Source: Candidatus Wallbacteria bacterium
GTDB lineage: Bacteria; Muiribacteriota; JAQTZZ01
NCBI GenBank assembly: GCA_028687545.1
Contig: JAQTZZ010000027.1
Span: 1-57,227, forward strand
Direction of reading: 5' to 3'
DNA: 57,227 bases
This document shows, piece after piece, positions 34,167-43,213 of this stretch. A program made the position numbers and the translations under genes. The stretch's first letter is position 1, and the number at the start of each line of letters is the position of its first letter. Under the pieces are notes generated by a model, which was not told the origin of the DNA, made no database searches, and saw only the letters and a list, made by a program, of their open reading frames with translations.

Positions 34167-34400
34167 TTACTTCAAATTAACTTTCTGCATTTTGAATTTC
34201 ACTATACATATAGCATAGCCAAATTTTTCTTTTGAAAAAACTGTGCTATATATTTTAGGGAGTTTGTTTTCATCGTGAATTTCATTGTTAATCAATACTT
34301 TTTCACCCTCAATTTTTTTAAAATAAATTGGTTCGCTGGTTACTGGATGCTCGAAGTCTAATCCGGAATGTAAAATCAGAAAACAAAAGTGTATCTCTAA
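34167..34400 (-). pseudogene. ORF remnant without start codon
   Basis: Open for 77 codons with no ATG, GTG or TTG start in a suitable place, ending TAA at 34167-34169, just before the ribosome site of the next small gene. It includes LHSGLDFEHPVTSEPIYFKK, protein-like but not assigned to a family. The stop-start spacing suggests it was once the gene ahead of the 57-residue protein. Confidence 0.4.
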
Positions 34401-34962
34401 TCAGGGTAAGTGAAGAAAGTCATCATTAAAGCGCTTGGTCCTTCGAGGGTATCAATCAACTCAAAGTATACAAAGTCTGTTAAATAGGCCACTATTGGAT
34501 TTCATCCCTCGATTTAACCCACCCAATATTTACTGAACGATGCGAAGATGCATATGGTTTAGATATCCGTTGATGGGAATAGCATATTACCCCTGATGCC
34601 AACTACAATCATCCTGATTTGGTTGTATCGAAAGAGGCAGCTAAACGTCATGATAAATACAGGGTTTTTAACACAGTCAATTAAACTGAAACGTTCAAAG
34701 TGCATAATTTAAAAAACAGACAAGTTAATCGCTGTTAGATAAATAGCTCATTTAACATTTGTTTAATTATTGTTGGTTTAATTAAAATACAGTTCACGTG
34801 TTGTGGTTAAGCCTTTTAAGTCTATTTGTAAAACATGTCATATTTACGGATTGGCAATTGATAATCAAAACCTACGAATTATACCCTTTTGCCCATACAG
34901 ATTATCTCACTTCTTAATAGCCTCCCAACATGTCAACCGCAACGGAAACAGTTAAGTAAAGC
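34401..34962. other. 560-base AT-rich gap, only a coding remnant seen
   Basis: No gene with start and ribosome site. At 34583-34684 (plus strand) a 33-codon fragment (HITPDANYNHPDLVVSKEAA, KRHDKYRVFNTVN) looks like a decayed gene end, without a start. Nothing else convincing; no tRNA or terminator. Confidence 0.45.
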
Positions 34963-34991
34963 TTGATTTTCGTATCGTAATATTGTATAAT
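34963..34991 (+). promoter_or_regulatory. Strong sigma-70-like promoter
   Basis: -35 TTGATT at 34963-34968 and perfect -10 TATAAT at 34986-34991, spaced by 17 bases. Transcription should start near 34998, immediately before a hairpin, and read through the HTH, zinc-ribbon and J-domain genes. Confidence 0.75.
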
Positions 34992-35000
34992 TAATTTAAG

Positions 35001-35112
35001 GGTGGAGAAATCCACCTGAGCGCCGATTTAAAAACCGCAACTTCGCCGGGGCGCTATAACAAGTACCGACTAAAGCGCGATATTTTTTTTGGGAGAAAAT
35101 AAGGCATCGCGC
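35001..35112 (+). ncRNA. Structured 5' leader, possible cis-regulatory RNA
   Basis: Three stems in about 110 bases between the promoter and the HTH start: GGTGGA/TCCACC closed by a GAAA tetraloop (35001-35016); AGCGCC/GGCGCT (35019-35055); GCGCGAT/ATCGCGC (35075-35112), the last enclosing a T8 run. Such packing of GC stems stands out against the AT-rich surroundings. I cannot match it to a known riboswitch class. The T-run after the stem half at 35075-35081 could make a competing terminator. The function is inference. Confidence 0.5.
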
Positions 35113-35151
35113 CCCCTAGTCAAAGGAAGTTGCAGAAAGAAAGGGGGCATC

Positions 35152-35685
35152 ATGAACAACTCACTGGGTAGAGTATTCCAAAGCGAAAGGACGAAAAAAG
35201 GATGGTCCAGGCATGACCTGGCAGTAATTCTCGGTTACAGCAACGTACTCAAAGGAGTCAACCGAATCACAAAGTTAGAGGAGCGCGGTGAAGCTCCTGA
35301 AGAATTCCTCAAGACCATGATCAGGGCTTTCGACATTCCGATTGAAAGCATCAACCAGGCTCTTAAGCTGGAAAAACGGATTTTCCTTGAATCACTGTTC
35401 ATCAAGCCTCATTTTCTGATGAAGTTCATTCCTGGAGTCTATCTCACTGAAGACATACCTGATGGAGTATCTTTGCTCAGCATTTGCCGGAAAGCGAAAA
35501 AAATGGCTGCCAGGTTTCATCAACCTGTGCGAGTGTTCTTCAGGGACTTCACTGTGCTGTGGGTTTACCACGACAGGCAAAAGATAGAGAGAAGTGTAAT
35601 CGACGGCCCTGAATGCATACCTGGGGCTGTCATAGGCAACAAGTTCTGCAGGTTCAATTTCAAGGTCGAGTCAGTTAAATCATGA
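35152..35685 (+). CDS. HTH (XRE-like) DNA-binding protein
   Basis: 177 residues from ATG 35152 (AAGGGGG five bases upstream; an upstream in-frame TTG lies inside the leader hairpin). The N-terminal ~70 residues have the XRE HTH pattern: LGRVFQSERTKKGWSRHDLA, ITKLEERGEAPEEFLKTMIR. The C-terminal ~100 residues are a beta-rich domain with FRDFTVLWVYHDRQ, unknown. Likely a regulator of this operon. Next gene starts 14 bases later. Confidence 0.75.
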   Translation: MNNSLGRVFQSERTKKGWSRHDLAVILGYSNVLKGVNRITKLEERGEAPEEFLKTMIRAFDIPIESINQALKLEKRIFLESLFIKPHFLMKFIPGVYLTEDIPDGVSLLSICRKAKKMAARFHQPVRVFFRDFTVLWVYHDRQKIERSVIDGPECIPGAVIGNKFCRFNFKVESVKS

Positions 35686-35699
35686 TATGGAGGTGAACT

Positions 35700-35876
35700 A
35701 TGTATTGCCCTGGAAAAAGAGATGGACATATCTGCGGCAGAACTATCTATAAATGCAAGTATTGCGGAAATATCGGCTGCCAGAAGGTAGACAACAGAGT
35801 CTGTTCAAGCGTGCAGTTCCAGTATAGCCGTTGCCTGAGATGCGGGAAGCTAAACGCAGCTGTGATCTATAGATGA
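35700..35876 (+). CDS. Small eight-cysteine zinc-ribbon protein
   Basis: 58 residues with Cys at 3, 12, 19, 22, 27, 35, 45 and 48. The CKYC (19-22) and CLRC (45-48) pairs make one zinc ribbon; the others may form a second site. GGAGGTG lies four bases before the ATG. Family unknown. The next gene starts right behind: an in-frame ATG overlaps the stop, but a better ribosome site favours the ATG at 35891. Confidence 0.68.
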   Translation: MYCPGKRDGHICGRTIYKCKYCGNIGCQKVDNRVCSSVQFQYSRCLRCGKLNAAVIYR

Positions 35877-35890
35877 ACAGGAGGTGGATC

Positions 35891-36073
35891 ATGTGGCAGA
35901 GTCAGAAAATTTTCAAAAGGGATTGGTCTGACAAGCATCCGACATCCCAGAAACTGCTGTGTGCAAAGTGCGGCGTAATAAATGCATGGCTTGCCCATGA
36001 AATGAATAGAGGTTCTGATTTCAGTTATTTATGGAGAATACGCAAAATTTGCTGTGTATCAATTTCTATCTGA
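35891..36073 (+). CDS. Small CxxC protein, probably frameshifted
   Basis: 60 residues from ATG 35891 (GGAGGTG six bases before). Opens WQSQKIFKRDWSDKHPTSQK, then LLCAKCGVINAWLAHEMNRG; the CxxC could be half of a zinc site. The last 17 residues read through an unusual sequence, and a protein-like frame shifted by one base takes over from about 36013 (VLISVIYGEYAKFAVYQFLS, then DMAREKF...LTERR) to TGA at 36135-36137, just before the J-domain start. So the intact product would be about 82 residues; either a mutation, a sequencing error or a programmed +1 shift. The single-base offset is 247 bases in total. Confidence 0.6.
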   Translation: MWQSQKIFKRDWSDKHPTSQKLLCAKCGVINAWLAHEMNRGSDFSYLWRIRKICCVSISI

Positions 36074-36144
36074 CATGGCGCGAGAAAAATTTATCAGGAA
36101 CAGAAGCATAAAGCCGGAATTAACCGAAAGGAGGTGACTGAACC

Positions 36145-37113
36145 ATGAAAGCTAATGAAAGCAGACTCAGAAATCCTTCCAGTTCAAATCATCATGTACA
36201 ATCAGATGACGGAGCTGATTTCTTTCTGATTTTTTGGGGTACAGCAGCATGCATTTTTATATATTCTGTCCAGATTTTTTACTGCAATGTTGAAGCCATA
36301 GCCACACTGATCATTCTGCTCCCTATTTTTAATCTGTTTTTCCTGATTATACAGGACAGGCTGCTGCCCCAGAAAAGCATTGTTTTTTTTGATGGCATTA
36401 AAATAAGGTCTGACAGATCCATGGAAAAATCTGCGGCAAAACTCGGGCTCTGCTTATTGATCTGCGATATACTGATTACAGTTGGGGTAAGTTATTTCTG
36501 GATCAACAGATATCTGGCTGAGGGTGCATACTGCGGCATCAAGGTTTTTAAATTAGGTGTTCCCCCTGATGTTTCCAAATGGGTGTCTTTCTTTTTCCTT
36601 GCCTGTATTGCAAATTTTGTAAGCTCTACATTTAATCCTGCTGCACAGGAAAACAATGAGTATGAAGTCATATACCAGAATATTGATTATTTGAATGGAG
36701 CGATTGATTTTCCGGCTTTAATGGGCCAGCTGAGCCCTCCTGATAAAGCAGCTGCAGCCATGGGCATCAATAATATACTCAGGCATTACTATCGCGAGAT
36801 AATCTCAGAAAATCAGGCAGCACGACGGCAGATTGAGGTGCAGATAGTCCGTCTGATTGGATTATTTACAAAGAAAGAAAAAAAGAAGGAAAAAAAGAAA
36901 AATCCGCTGGATGAATGTTATGAAATCCTTGGTTGCACAAGGAATGATCCAGTAGATATCATTAAGAAGAGATACAGGCAGAAAGCTAAAACAAATCATC
37001 CTGATGTATTTATTGCCAAAGGGTTGGGCAATAATTCCGTCAAAGCCGCAAGCGAGAAATTCCGTCAAATAAACGAGGCTTACGAGAAAGTAAGGAAGGA
37101 AAGAAAATTTTGA
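36145..37113 (+). CDS. Membrane protein with C-terminal J-domain
   Basis: 322 residues. Four membrane helices in the first half (about 26-50, 53-72, 99-122, 148-168), with a cytoplasmic segment (about 175-235), a Lys/Glu tract, and a C-terminal DnaJ domain (about 252-322) carrying the HPD motif in KTNHPDVFIA and EKFRQINEAYEKVRKER. The J domain recruits Hsp70 (DnaK) to its site; this protein may hold it at the membrane. AAAGGAGGTG nine bases before the ATG. Last gene of the HTH-zinc-zinc-J run; similar combinations are unknown to me. Confidence 0.85.
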   Translation: MKANESRLRNPSSSNHHVQSDDGADFFLIFWGTAACIFIYSVQIFYCNVEAIATLIILLPIFNLFFLIIQDRLLPQKSIVFFDGIKIRSDRSMEKSAAKLGLCLLICDILITVGVSYFWINRYLAEGAYCGIKVFKLGVPPDVSKWVSFFFLACIANFVSSTFNPAAQENNEYEVIYQNIDYLNGAIDFPALMGQLSPPDKAAAAMGINNILRHYYREIISENQAARRQIEVQIVRLIGLFTKKEKKKEKKKNPLDECYEILGCTRNDPVDIIKKRYRQKAKTNHPDVFIAKGLGNNSVKAASEKFRQINEAYEKVRKERKF

Positions 37114-37274
37114 ATGTATTAAACTCTCTTCTTCTCTTGAACTGGAGCCTGTATTCTGCTATCCTATGGCTAACGGGTCGGTAGAATCCATCAGCTTATA
37201 ATCTCCGTCATTGATCAAGAACAAGTACCTTGTTTGGCATTAGTAATGTCTTCGAGAACCTTTAGGAGGGAAGT

Positions 37275-40200
37275 ATGAGTTTGGTTTTTAGGTTGTCACT
37301 GATATTCTTGTTAGTATTTTATTTTCCTCTTTTTGCAGATAATTTTCTGGCACCCCCCAATCCTGACGCCTATCCTGAATTTTACCATAGCGAGCTGAGA
37401 ACTAAACGTGCTCCTTTGAAATTCCCTAATCATGCCCCGAAAATGAATGCCTTCGCATCCCAGGCCCCTCAGACAGGAGAATGCGTGATCCTGGTGGTGC
37501 CTTTCGGATTTACGGACAAGCTCATGACAGATACAATCATCCAGGATCTGAATCAGAAGGAAACTAGTTTTGTTGCTTACTATGACGCTGTTTCCCATGG
37601 CAAGCTGCAGGTCACATTTGTGAACGCCCCGATAGTCACTTCGTCCCACACGTATGCCTGGTATGCTGCGGATAGCGTAAGCAATACCGACGATTATAAC
37701 GGCAATATCTATGAACTGGCCAGAGAGGCTATCGATAAACTCAAGGCACAAAGTTACAGCTTCAATAAAAGTCTGCTGGATAAAAACAATGATGGGATAC
37801 TGGACCATCTGATGATCGTGCATTCAGGCAATGCCCAAGAAGCTACCCGGAATGCCAGCGACATCTGGTCTAACCGTTGGGAAATCCAGAATCCAAGCGG
37901 ACCGCAAGGGGAGATAATTTCTACGGGTTTCAAAGCCCAGAATTACACCATGCAGGCGCAAAGCTCTCCGGTCGGAATTCTGTGCCATGAATTCGGGCAT
38001 GACCTGGGCCTCCCTGACCTGTATAACACAACCAACGGGAATTCAGTTGTCGGCAGATGGTGCCTGATGGACGGAGGAGCCTGGAACGGAATAAGTACCA
38101 ATGACGGCAGTAGTCCGGCTTATCTCAGCGCCTGGTGCAGGTATTTCCTGGGCTGGTGTGACCTGACAGACATCAGCGCCTGGGCTGGCAGTTTTTCGCT
38201 TACTCCGATCGAATCAACGACTGATCCTGTTTTCAGAGCTGCTATCACTGGTACAGAATATTTCCTGCTGGAAAACAGGCAGCAGACAGGTTACGACTCA
38301 GGCACCCCTGGAAAAGGGATGCTTGTCTGGCATGTTGACGAACAGATCCTGGCTACCCAGTGGGACAGCGGAATTAACAGTAATTCAAGCCACTACGGTA
38401 TATCAATCGTCGAAGGTGACTGGACCAGCGGAAGCCACCTTGGAATGGGAGGGGACGAAGGCACTGCAGCCGACGTATTTCCAGGCAGCCTCAATAAAAC
38501 AGTTTTCAACACTACGCTGCCCAGTTCAGGCGCTAACAGCTCCTCTTTCTATGCCATCAGCTCCTATGTTTCGCTCAGTTCCATCCAGACGAGCGGGTCG
38601 AGCATCAATTTCACCAACAATTACAGCGGCCCCAAAGCCATTGCAAGGATCACTCTGAATCCAGCTAGCGCCATAGTCAGTTACGGAGCCATATATAATC
38701 TTAGCGCAGTCACAATGACTGCAGTGTATTCCGATAGTACCACTGGAAATGTGGCTGGCACATGGAAAGTGAAATCGGGCAATGGTAGTTTGAGTGGGAA
38801 CACATATACATCATCCACAAATGCTGAAACCGCAGTACTCACCTGTTCCTATAAAGAAACATCCAGTGGATACACAAAGATCTCTGATTTCAGTATCTCC
38901 CCTGGATTATCACTACTCTCCTCGATTACATTCAATCCAACCATTGAAACAGTCTCCACAGAAAGAATACTGAACCTTGAAAGTATTGAAGTAACCGTCC
39001 ACTACATCTCTGGTTCGTCAAAGACCACGACCAGTGAACTCTGGAGCATCATTTCAGGCAGCGGAAATATAAATGATGGTAAATACATTGCCGATCCCAA
39101 CACTGCCGGTACTGTAGAGCTCAACTGCAGCTACACCGAGAGCAGCGAAACTGTAACTGCTATCCTTTCAGTGAATGTTCCAGTTCTACCGATTTCCTCG
39201 ATCACGCTTTCCAGTAACACTCTGGAAACTTTCACTGGGAGCAACTTGAATTTGGGGAATATTGTGCCTACAGCTCATTATGAGAATGGAGTGAGCAGAA
39301 ATGTTAATGGGATCTGGAGTGTGAAGAGCGGAGGAGGTTCAATCAACGGAAGCAATTTCACTGCTCCGACAGCATCTGGGACAGTGGAATTATCCTGCAC
39401 ATATACTGAAAACGGTGTGACAAACAGCACGAATCTGGTTATTAATGTTAAAAGAGCATTATCTTCATTTTCATTCAATCCTTCCTCCTACATAATGTAT
39501 GCTGGAGACCCCTTGTTTCTTGAAAGCATTGAAGTGATTGCCCATTATACTAATGGAACTACAGGTGAAGTGCTGAATCCAATCTGGAGTATACATCAAG
39601 GTCAAGGAACAATCGAAAACGGCGTATATACAGCAGGATATTCCGCGGGATATACATACTTATCATTGATTCATACTGAATTTGGAGATACTACCAGTGT
39701 AACTTTCACTGTGTCCATAATCCGTAAATTGACCTCTATATCTGTTTCTGTTACTGAACTGACTTTAGAAATCAGTAGTGTGATGGTCATGTCAACACTT
39801 ACATCGGTCGCCCATTACATTAACGGGAGTACCCAAGAAGTAACTCCTACCTGGGAAAAGATTTCCGGCAACGGGATGCTCAGCGGTGGATTGTTCTCTG
39901 CCCTATCTTTTCAGGGGAGTGCATTATTAAGAGGAACTTATTCTGATAACGGAATTACGCGAACTATTGATTTACCAGTTAAAATTTTCGTGCCTGTTTC
40001 GGGAATTACTCTCTCTCCGACATTAGTCCTAGCTGGAATCAATCAAGGTTATGATATGAGTAAAGTCAGGATTACTGCCACATATTATGATGCAACTATA
40101 CGAAACGTGACAGGGGAAATCTGGTCGATTAAGAGCGGAGGTGGAAGTATCAACGGTGATTATTATCAAGCTCCTCTTCAGACGGGTGAAGCGAATTTGC

Positions 40201-43124
40201 TCTGTACATATTCAGAATGCGGGTACACCAGGACAGCTGAACTCAGAATCACTACCGTTGGCGACAGATATGAACCGGATAACGATTGTGCCCATACTAC
40301 TTTACTTTCATCCGGTTCTCCCCAGACTGACCATTCACTGACGCCTGGAACAGATGAAGACTGGTATCGTATCGTTCTTCCAGAAACTTCCAATATAGTA
40401 TTGGAAACTTCGGGAGACAGCGGTGGAGATACCGTTATTCTCCTCTATTCAAATACATCAGCACCTGCAATTCTATCGAATGATGATTACGGTGTTACAA
40501 AATACTCCCGCATTCAGCGAGCTGGCCTGGTTGCAGGAACATACTATGTCCAGGTCAAAAATTTCGGTAATACTCTGATCAATTCATATACTATGAATTT
40601 TCAGGCCACTATCCCGCAAGTGACAGCTAACATTCCACCTCAGATAGCTTCTCTCAACCATTCCGGTACAAGCGGGGCCATCAGATTGAACTACTCATTA
40701 ATCGATGCAAACTCCGATCCCTGTTCTTTTAAAGTCCAATTTTCCCTGAATGCTGGTGACACCTGGAATGACTGCACAAAGGGAGACACCGGCGAAAGCA
40801 AGTATCAACTTTCTTCCTCATCCAGTGGAGTCAGCCACCTGTTTATCTGGAACTCAGTTATTGATTTCAAAACAGATCAGAACAGCGTGGAAATTCGTGC
40901 TTGCGCCAATGACGGCACTGTGGATGGTTTGTACGCTTATTATTCGCTTGGTTTGGTTAACAACCAGCCACAGTTGGCATATAACCTGAGTGGCCAGGTT
41001 TCCGGAGTGTCTTCTGCTCGTGTCACTGTATGGAACAAAAGTCTCAAAGTCGCAGAAACCACCCTGGGAACTAATGGCTCATACAACCTCACCCTGGGAA
41101 GAGGAACTTATACTCTTATGGTTTATGCAACTGATTATTATCCGGGGACAACAGAAGTGACTATTACATCGAGCGAAGTAACCAGTTTAAACATAGAACT
41201 CATAGCTTTGCCCACACTGACAATCAGTAATATTGCCATGTTTGCTTACGGAGAGGCATTGATCGATCATGATGGAGACGGAATGACTGAATCGGCGGAA
41301 CCAGGAGATGTGATTGAAGCCAGAGATATTAATGGTCAGATCTGTGGTTTATTTCAAGTAAAGGAAGCCGGATTATATGGTTCAATGCCAATTTATGGTG
41401 ATGACATTACAACTTCTTCGATTGATGAAGGCTTCACTGATGGTGAAACCGTCTATTTCTATATCAATCGCATCCGCACAGCCATTACTACTACTTTTGC
41501 GGACAGGGCTTTTAATAAACTGGATCAGCTCGCTGCTGGTAAGGACCTAATTGCAGCAGGAGCCGTCCAACTTAGAGCAGGATGGAATTTGATCTCGCTT
41601 GGCGTGCAGCCTTCCAGTCAATCGATTGAAGTAATTTTCAGTAATGTTCCAGAGATGAAATATGTGATGGGTTTTTTCAGGAACCCAGCGGATAATGGTG
41701 CTGAGGGTTTCAGAACATACATGAACATCGAAAGCGTAAAAAATTTTAGTACTCTGACCACAATGGATGGATTTCATGGCTATTGGGTGTATATGACAGG
41801 TGAAGCCACTTTATCTGTTGATGGTGCATTGATCGGGAAAAACACTATTCGTGAGCTAAGCTCTGGATGGAACCTTGTAGGCTATTGGAACGATGCCAGC
41901 GGAGCACTCCCTTCTTTGGAAACTCAGACCGGCACAGTAATTGACTCAATCTATAATAACAGCGCCATCAGTGGCATCTGCAAATATATCATGGGATTTT
42001 ATCGCACTACCGACGATGGTGGTTCAGAAGGCTTCAGGACATTTATGAATAACTCGGCAATGAGTTTCTCCACTTTGAAAAACCTGGACGCATGTCATGG
42101 TTATTGGCTCTATATGAACAATCCAGGAATTATTAAATACTCTGGTGATAACAGTCCTGTGGAAAATATCTCCTTTACACCAAATTCAATAGATTTAAAT
42201 GCAGACTCGACCTATGATCTGACTAATATTTTGGTAAATGCATCTTGTGCCAATGGATCTTCGGCTCTCTTACATTTCATTAACTGGAAAATAAAAAGCG
42301 GAAGCGGTGCAATTGATGGTAATACTTTTACTGCACCCAGTGAATCAGGAACTACTATCCTAACAGGGACTTTTTATCAGAGCGGTATGAATGTAAGTAC
42401 TGATCTACAGATAAGAGTAATCAATGGAACAATTGAAACAGTAGACTTCAGTGGAATTGCCAACAACACTTTTCTCACCCAAACTGATGTAACTGGATTC
42501 TATTGCTATATACAGGATAAAACTGGCCACAGGCAGAACATAGCTTACGGCAACCCGACATTCCAGGACAGCACAACCGGACGTTTTACTGCCTGTGTCA
42601 TCTCAAGCCCGGATTACAACAACCTGCCCCGAGTGTACATCTTCAAATATGTGCTTAACAGCGTGAATAAGATGATGTTGAACGTAGCGCCCCACATCAA
42701 TAATGGTGAAATTGTTTCCATGACACCAGCTACAACCATCGCAGCCTTGAATCTTCTAAACACAGGTACCGGAATGACCGGCACTGACTTAAAAAATGAA
42801 ACCTCAATTGATGGATTGATCAGTCAAATCGGCACAAAACTTGACGGTTCAAACTTCAATGCTACCACTATTACTCCAGTGGTAGTTGCTGAGGCTCAGG
42901 CCACTGTGGCAATGCGGTTTGGTTTTTCAGATTGCGACCTAAACTGCGCCACAACTGCCAATGTAGCTACTGGTTTCGGTGATATCTGCGGCCTCAACAG
43001 GCTGACCAATGATGTCCTGGTGAATGAGATTATTAAGATTGCAAACCCGAGTATAGCCCTCAACCTGTCCATTATCACCAGCAATGCCTCAATCGAAACA
43101 ACCATTTACGGCCTTGGACAGTGA
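37275..43124 (+). CDS. Giant secreted M6-type metalloprotease with Ig-like repeats
   Basis: 1949 residues; GGAGGG five bases before the ATG. Signal peptide (1-21). The M6/immune-inhibitor-A-type catalytic domain (about 60-430) has the zinc motif HEFGHDLGLPD near 238. Six Ig-like repeats of about 90 residues follow (about 455-993), then a pre-peptidase C-terminal domain (about 994-1110, EPDNDCAHTT, DEDWYRIVLP), another Ig-like segment, a carboxypeptidase-regulatory-like domain (about 1235), a DHDGDGMTE calcium-type loop, two GWNL...GYWVYM modules (about 1434-1622), a seventh Ig-like repeat and a C-terminal domain. Extracellular adhesin/protease by inference. Shares the regulatory-like domain and GWNL modules with the next gene, 89 bases away. 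Confidence 0.92.
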   Translation: MSLVFRLSLIFLLVFYFPLFADNFLAPPNPDAYPEFYHSELRTKRAPLKFPNHAPKMNAFASQAPQTGECVILVVPFGFTDKLMTDTIIQDLNQKETSFVAYYDAVSHGKLQVTFVNAPIVTSSHTYAWYAADSVSNTDDYNGNIYELAREAIDKLKAQSYSFNKSLLDKNNDGILDHLMIVHSGNAQEATRNASDIWSNRWEIQNPSGPQGEIISTGFKAQNYTMQAQSSPVGILCHEFGHDLGLPDLYNTTNGNSVVGRWCLMDGGAWNGISTNDGSSPAYLSAWCRYFLGWCDLTDISAWAGSFSLTPIESTTDPVFRAAITGTEYFLLENRQQTGYDSGTPGKGMLVWHVDEQILATQWDSGINSNSSHYGISIVEGDWTSGSHLGMGGDEGTAADVFPGSLNKTVFNTTLPSSGANSSSFYAISSYVSLSSIQTSGSSINFTNNYSGPKAIARITLNPASAIVSYGAIYNLSAVTMTAVYSDSTTGNVAGTWKVKSGNGSLSGNTYTSSTNAETAVLTCSYKETSSGYTKISDFSISPGLSLLSSITFNPTIETVSTERILNLESIEVTVHYISGSSKTTTSELWSIISGSGNINDGKYIADPNTAGTVELNCSYTESSETVTAILSVNVPVLPISSITLSSNTLETFTGSNLNLGNIVPTAHYENGVSRNVNGIWSVKSGGGSINGSNFTAPTASGTVELSCTYTENGVTNSTNLVINVKRALSSFSFNPSSYIMYAGDPLFLESIEVIAHYTNGTTGEVLNPIWSIHQGQGTIENGVYTAGYSAGYTYLSLIHTEFGDTTSVTFTVSIIRKLTSISVSVTELTLEISSVMVMSTLTSVAHYINGSTQEVTPTWEKISGNGMLSGGLFSALSFQGSALLRGTYSDNGITRTIDLPVKIFVPVSGITLSPTLVLAGINQGYDMSKVRITATYYDATIRNVTGEIWSIKSGGGSINGDYYQAPLQTGEANLLCTYSECGYTRTAELRITTVGDRYEPDNDCAHTTLLSSGSPQTDHSLTPGTDEDWYRIVLPETSNIVLETSGDSGGDTVILLYSNTSAPAILSNDDYGVTKYSRIQRAGLVAGTYYVQVKNFGNTLINSYTMNFQATIPQVTANIPPQIASLNHSGTSGAIRLNYSLIDANSDPCSFKVQFSLNAGDTWNDCTKGDTGESKYQLSSSSSGVSHLFIWNSVIDFKTDQNSVEIRACANDGTVDGLYAYYSLGLVNNQPQLAYNLSGQVSGVSSARVTVWNKSLKVAETTLGTNGSYNLTLGRGTYTLMVYATDYYPGTTEVTITSSEVTSLNIELIALPTLTISNIAMFAYGEALIDHDGDGMTESAEPGDVIEARDINGQICGLFQVKEAGLYGSMPIYGDDITTSSIDEGFTDGETVYFYINRIRTAITTTFADRAFNKLDQLAAGKDLIAAGAVQLRAGWNLISLGVQPSSQSIEVIFSNVPEMKYVMGFFRNPADNGAEGFRTYMNIESVKNFSTLTTMDGFHGYWVYMTGEATLSVDGALIGKNTIRELSSGWNLVGYWNDASGALPSLETQTGTVIDSIYNNSAISGICKYIMGFYRTTDDGGSEGFRTFMNNSAMSFSTLKNLDACHGYWLYMNNPGIIKYSGDNSPVENISFTPNSIDLNADSTYDLTNILVNASCANGSSALLHFINWKIKSGSGAIDGNTFTAPSESGTTILTGTFYQSGMNVSTDLQIRVINGTIETVDFSGIANNTFLTQTDVTGFYCYIQDKTGHRQNIAYGNPTFQDSTTGRFTACVISSPDYNNLPRVYIFKYVLNSVNKMMLNVAPHINNGEIVSMTPATTIAALNLLNTGTGMTGTDLKNETSIDGLISQIGTKLDGSNFNATTITPVVVAEAQATVAMRFGFSDCDLNCATTANVATGFGDICGLNRLTNDVLVNEIIKIANPSIALNLSIITSNASIETTIYGLGQ

Positions 43125-43213
43125 TGACTGAGTTCTGATGTTATTTGACAAAACATAGCTCTATCCGGTATAATCAATTGGGGCGAAAACGATTTTAAAT
43201 ATAGGCGACTGAT

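Noticed and set aside
35001-35112. Known riboswitch such as a cyclic-di-GMP or fluoride class
   Set aside because: No conserved core sequence of those classes could be matched; kept as an unassigned structured leader.
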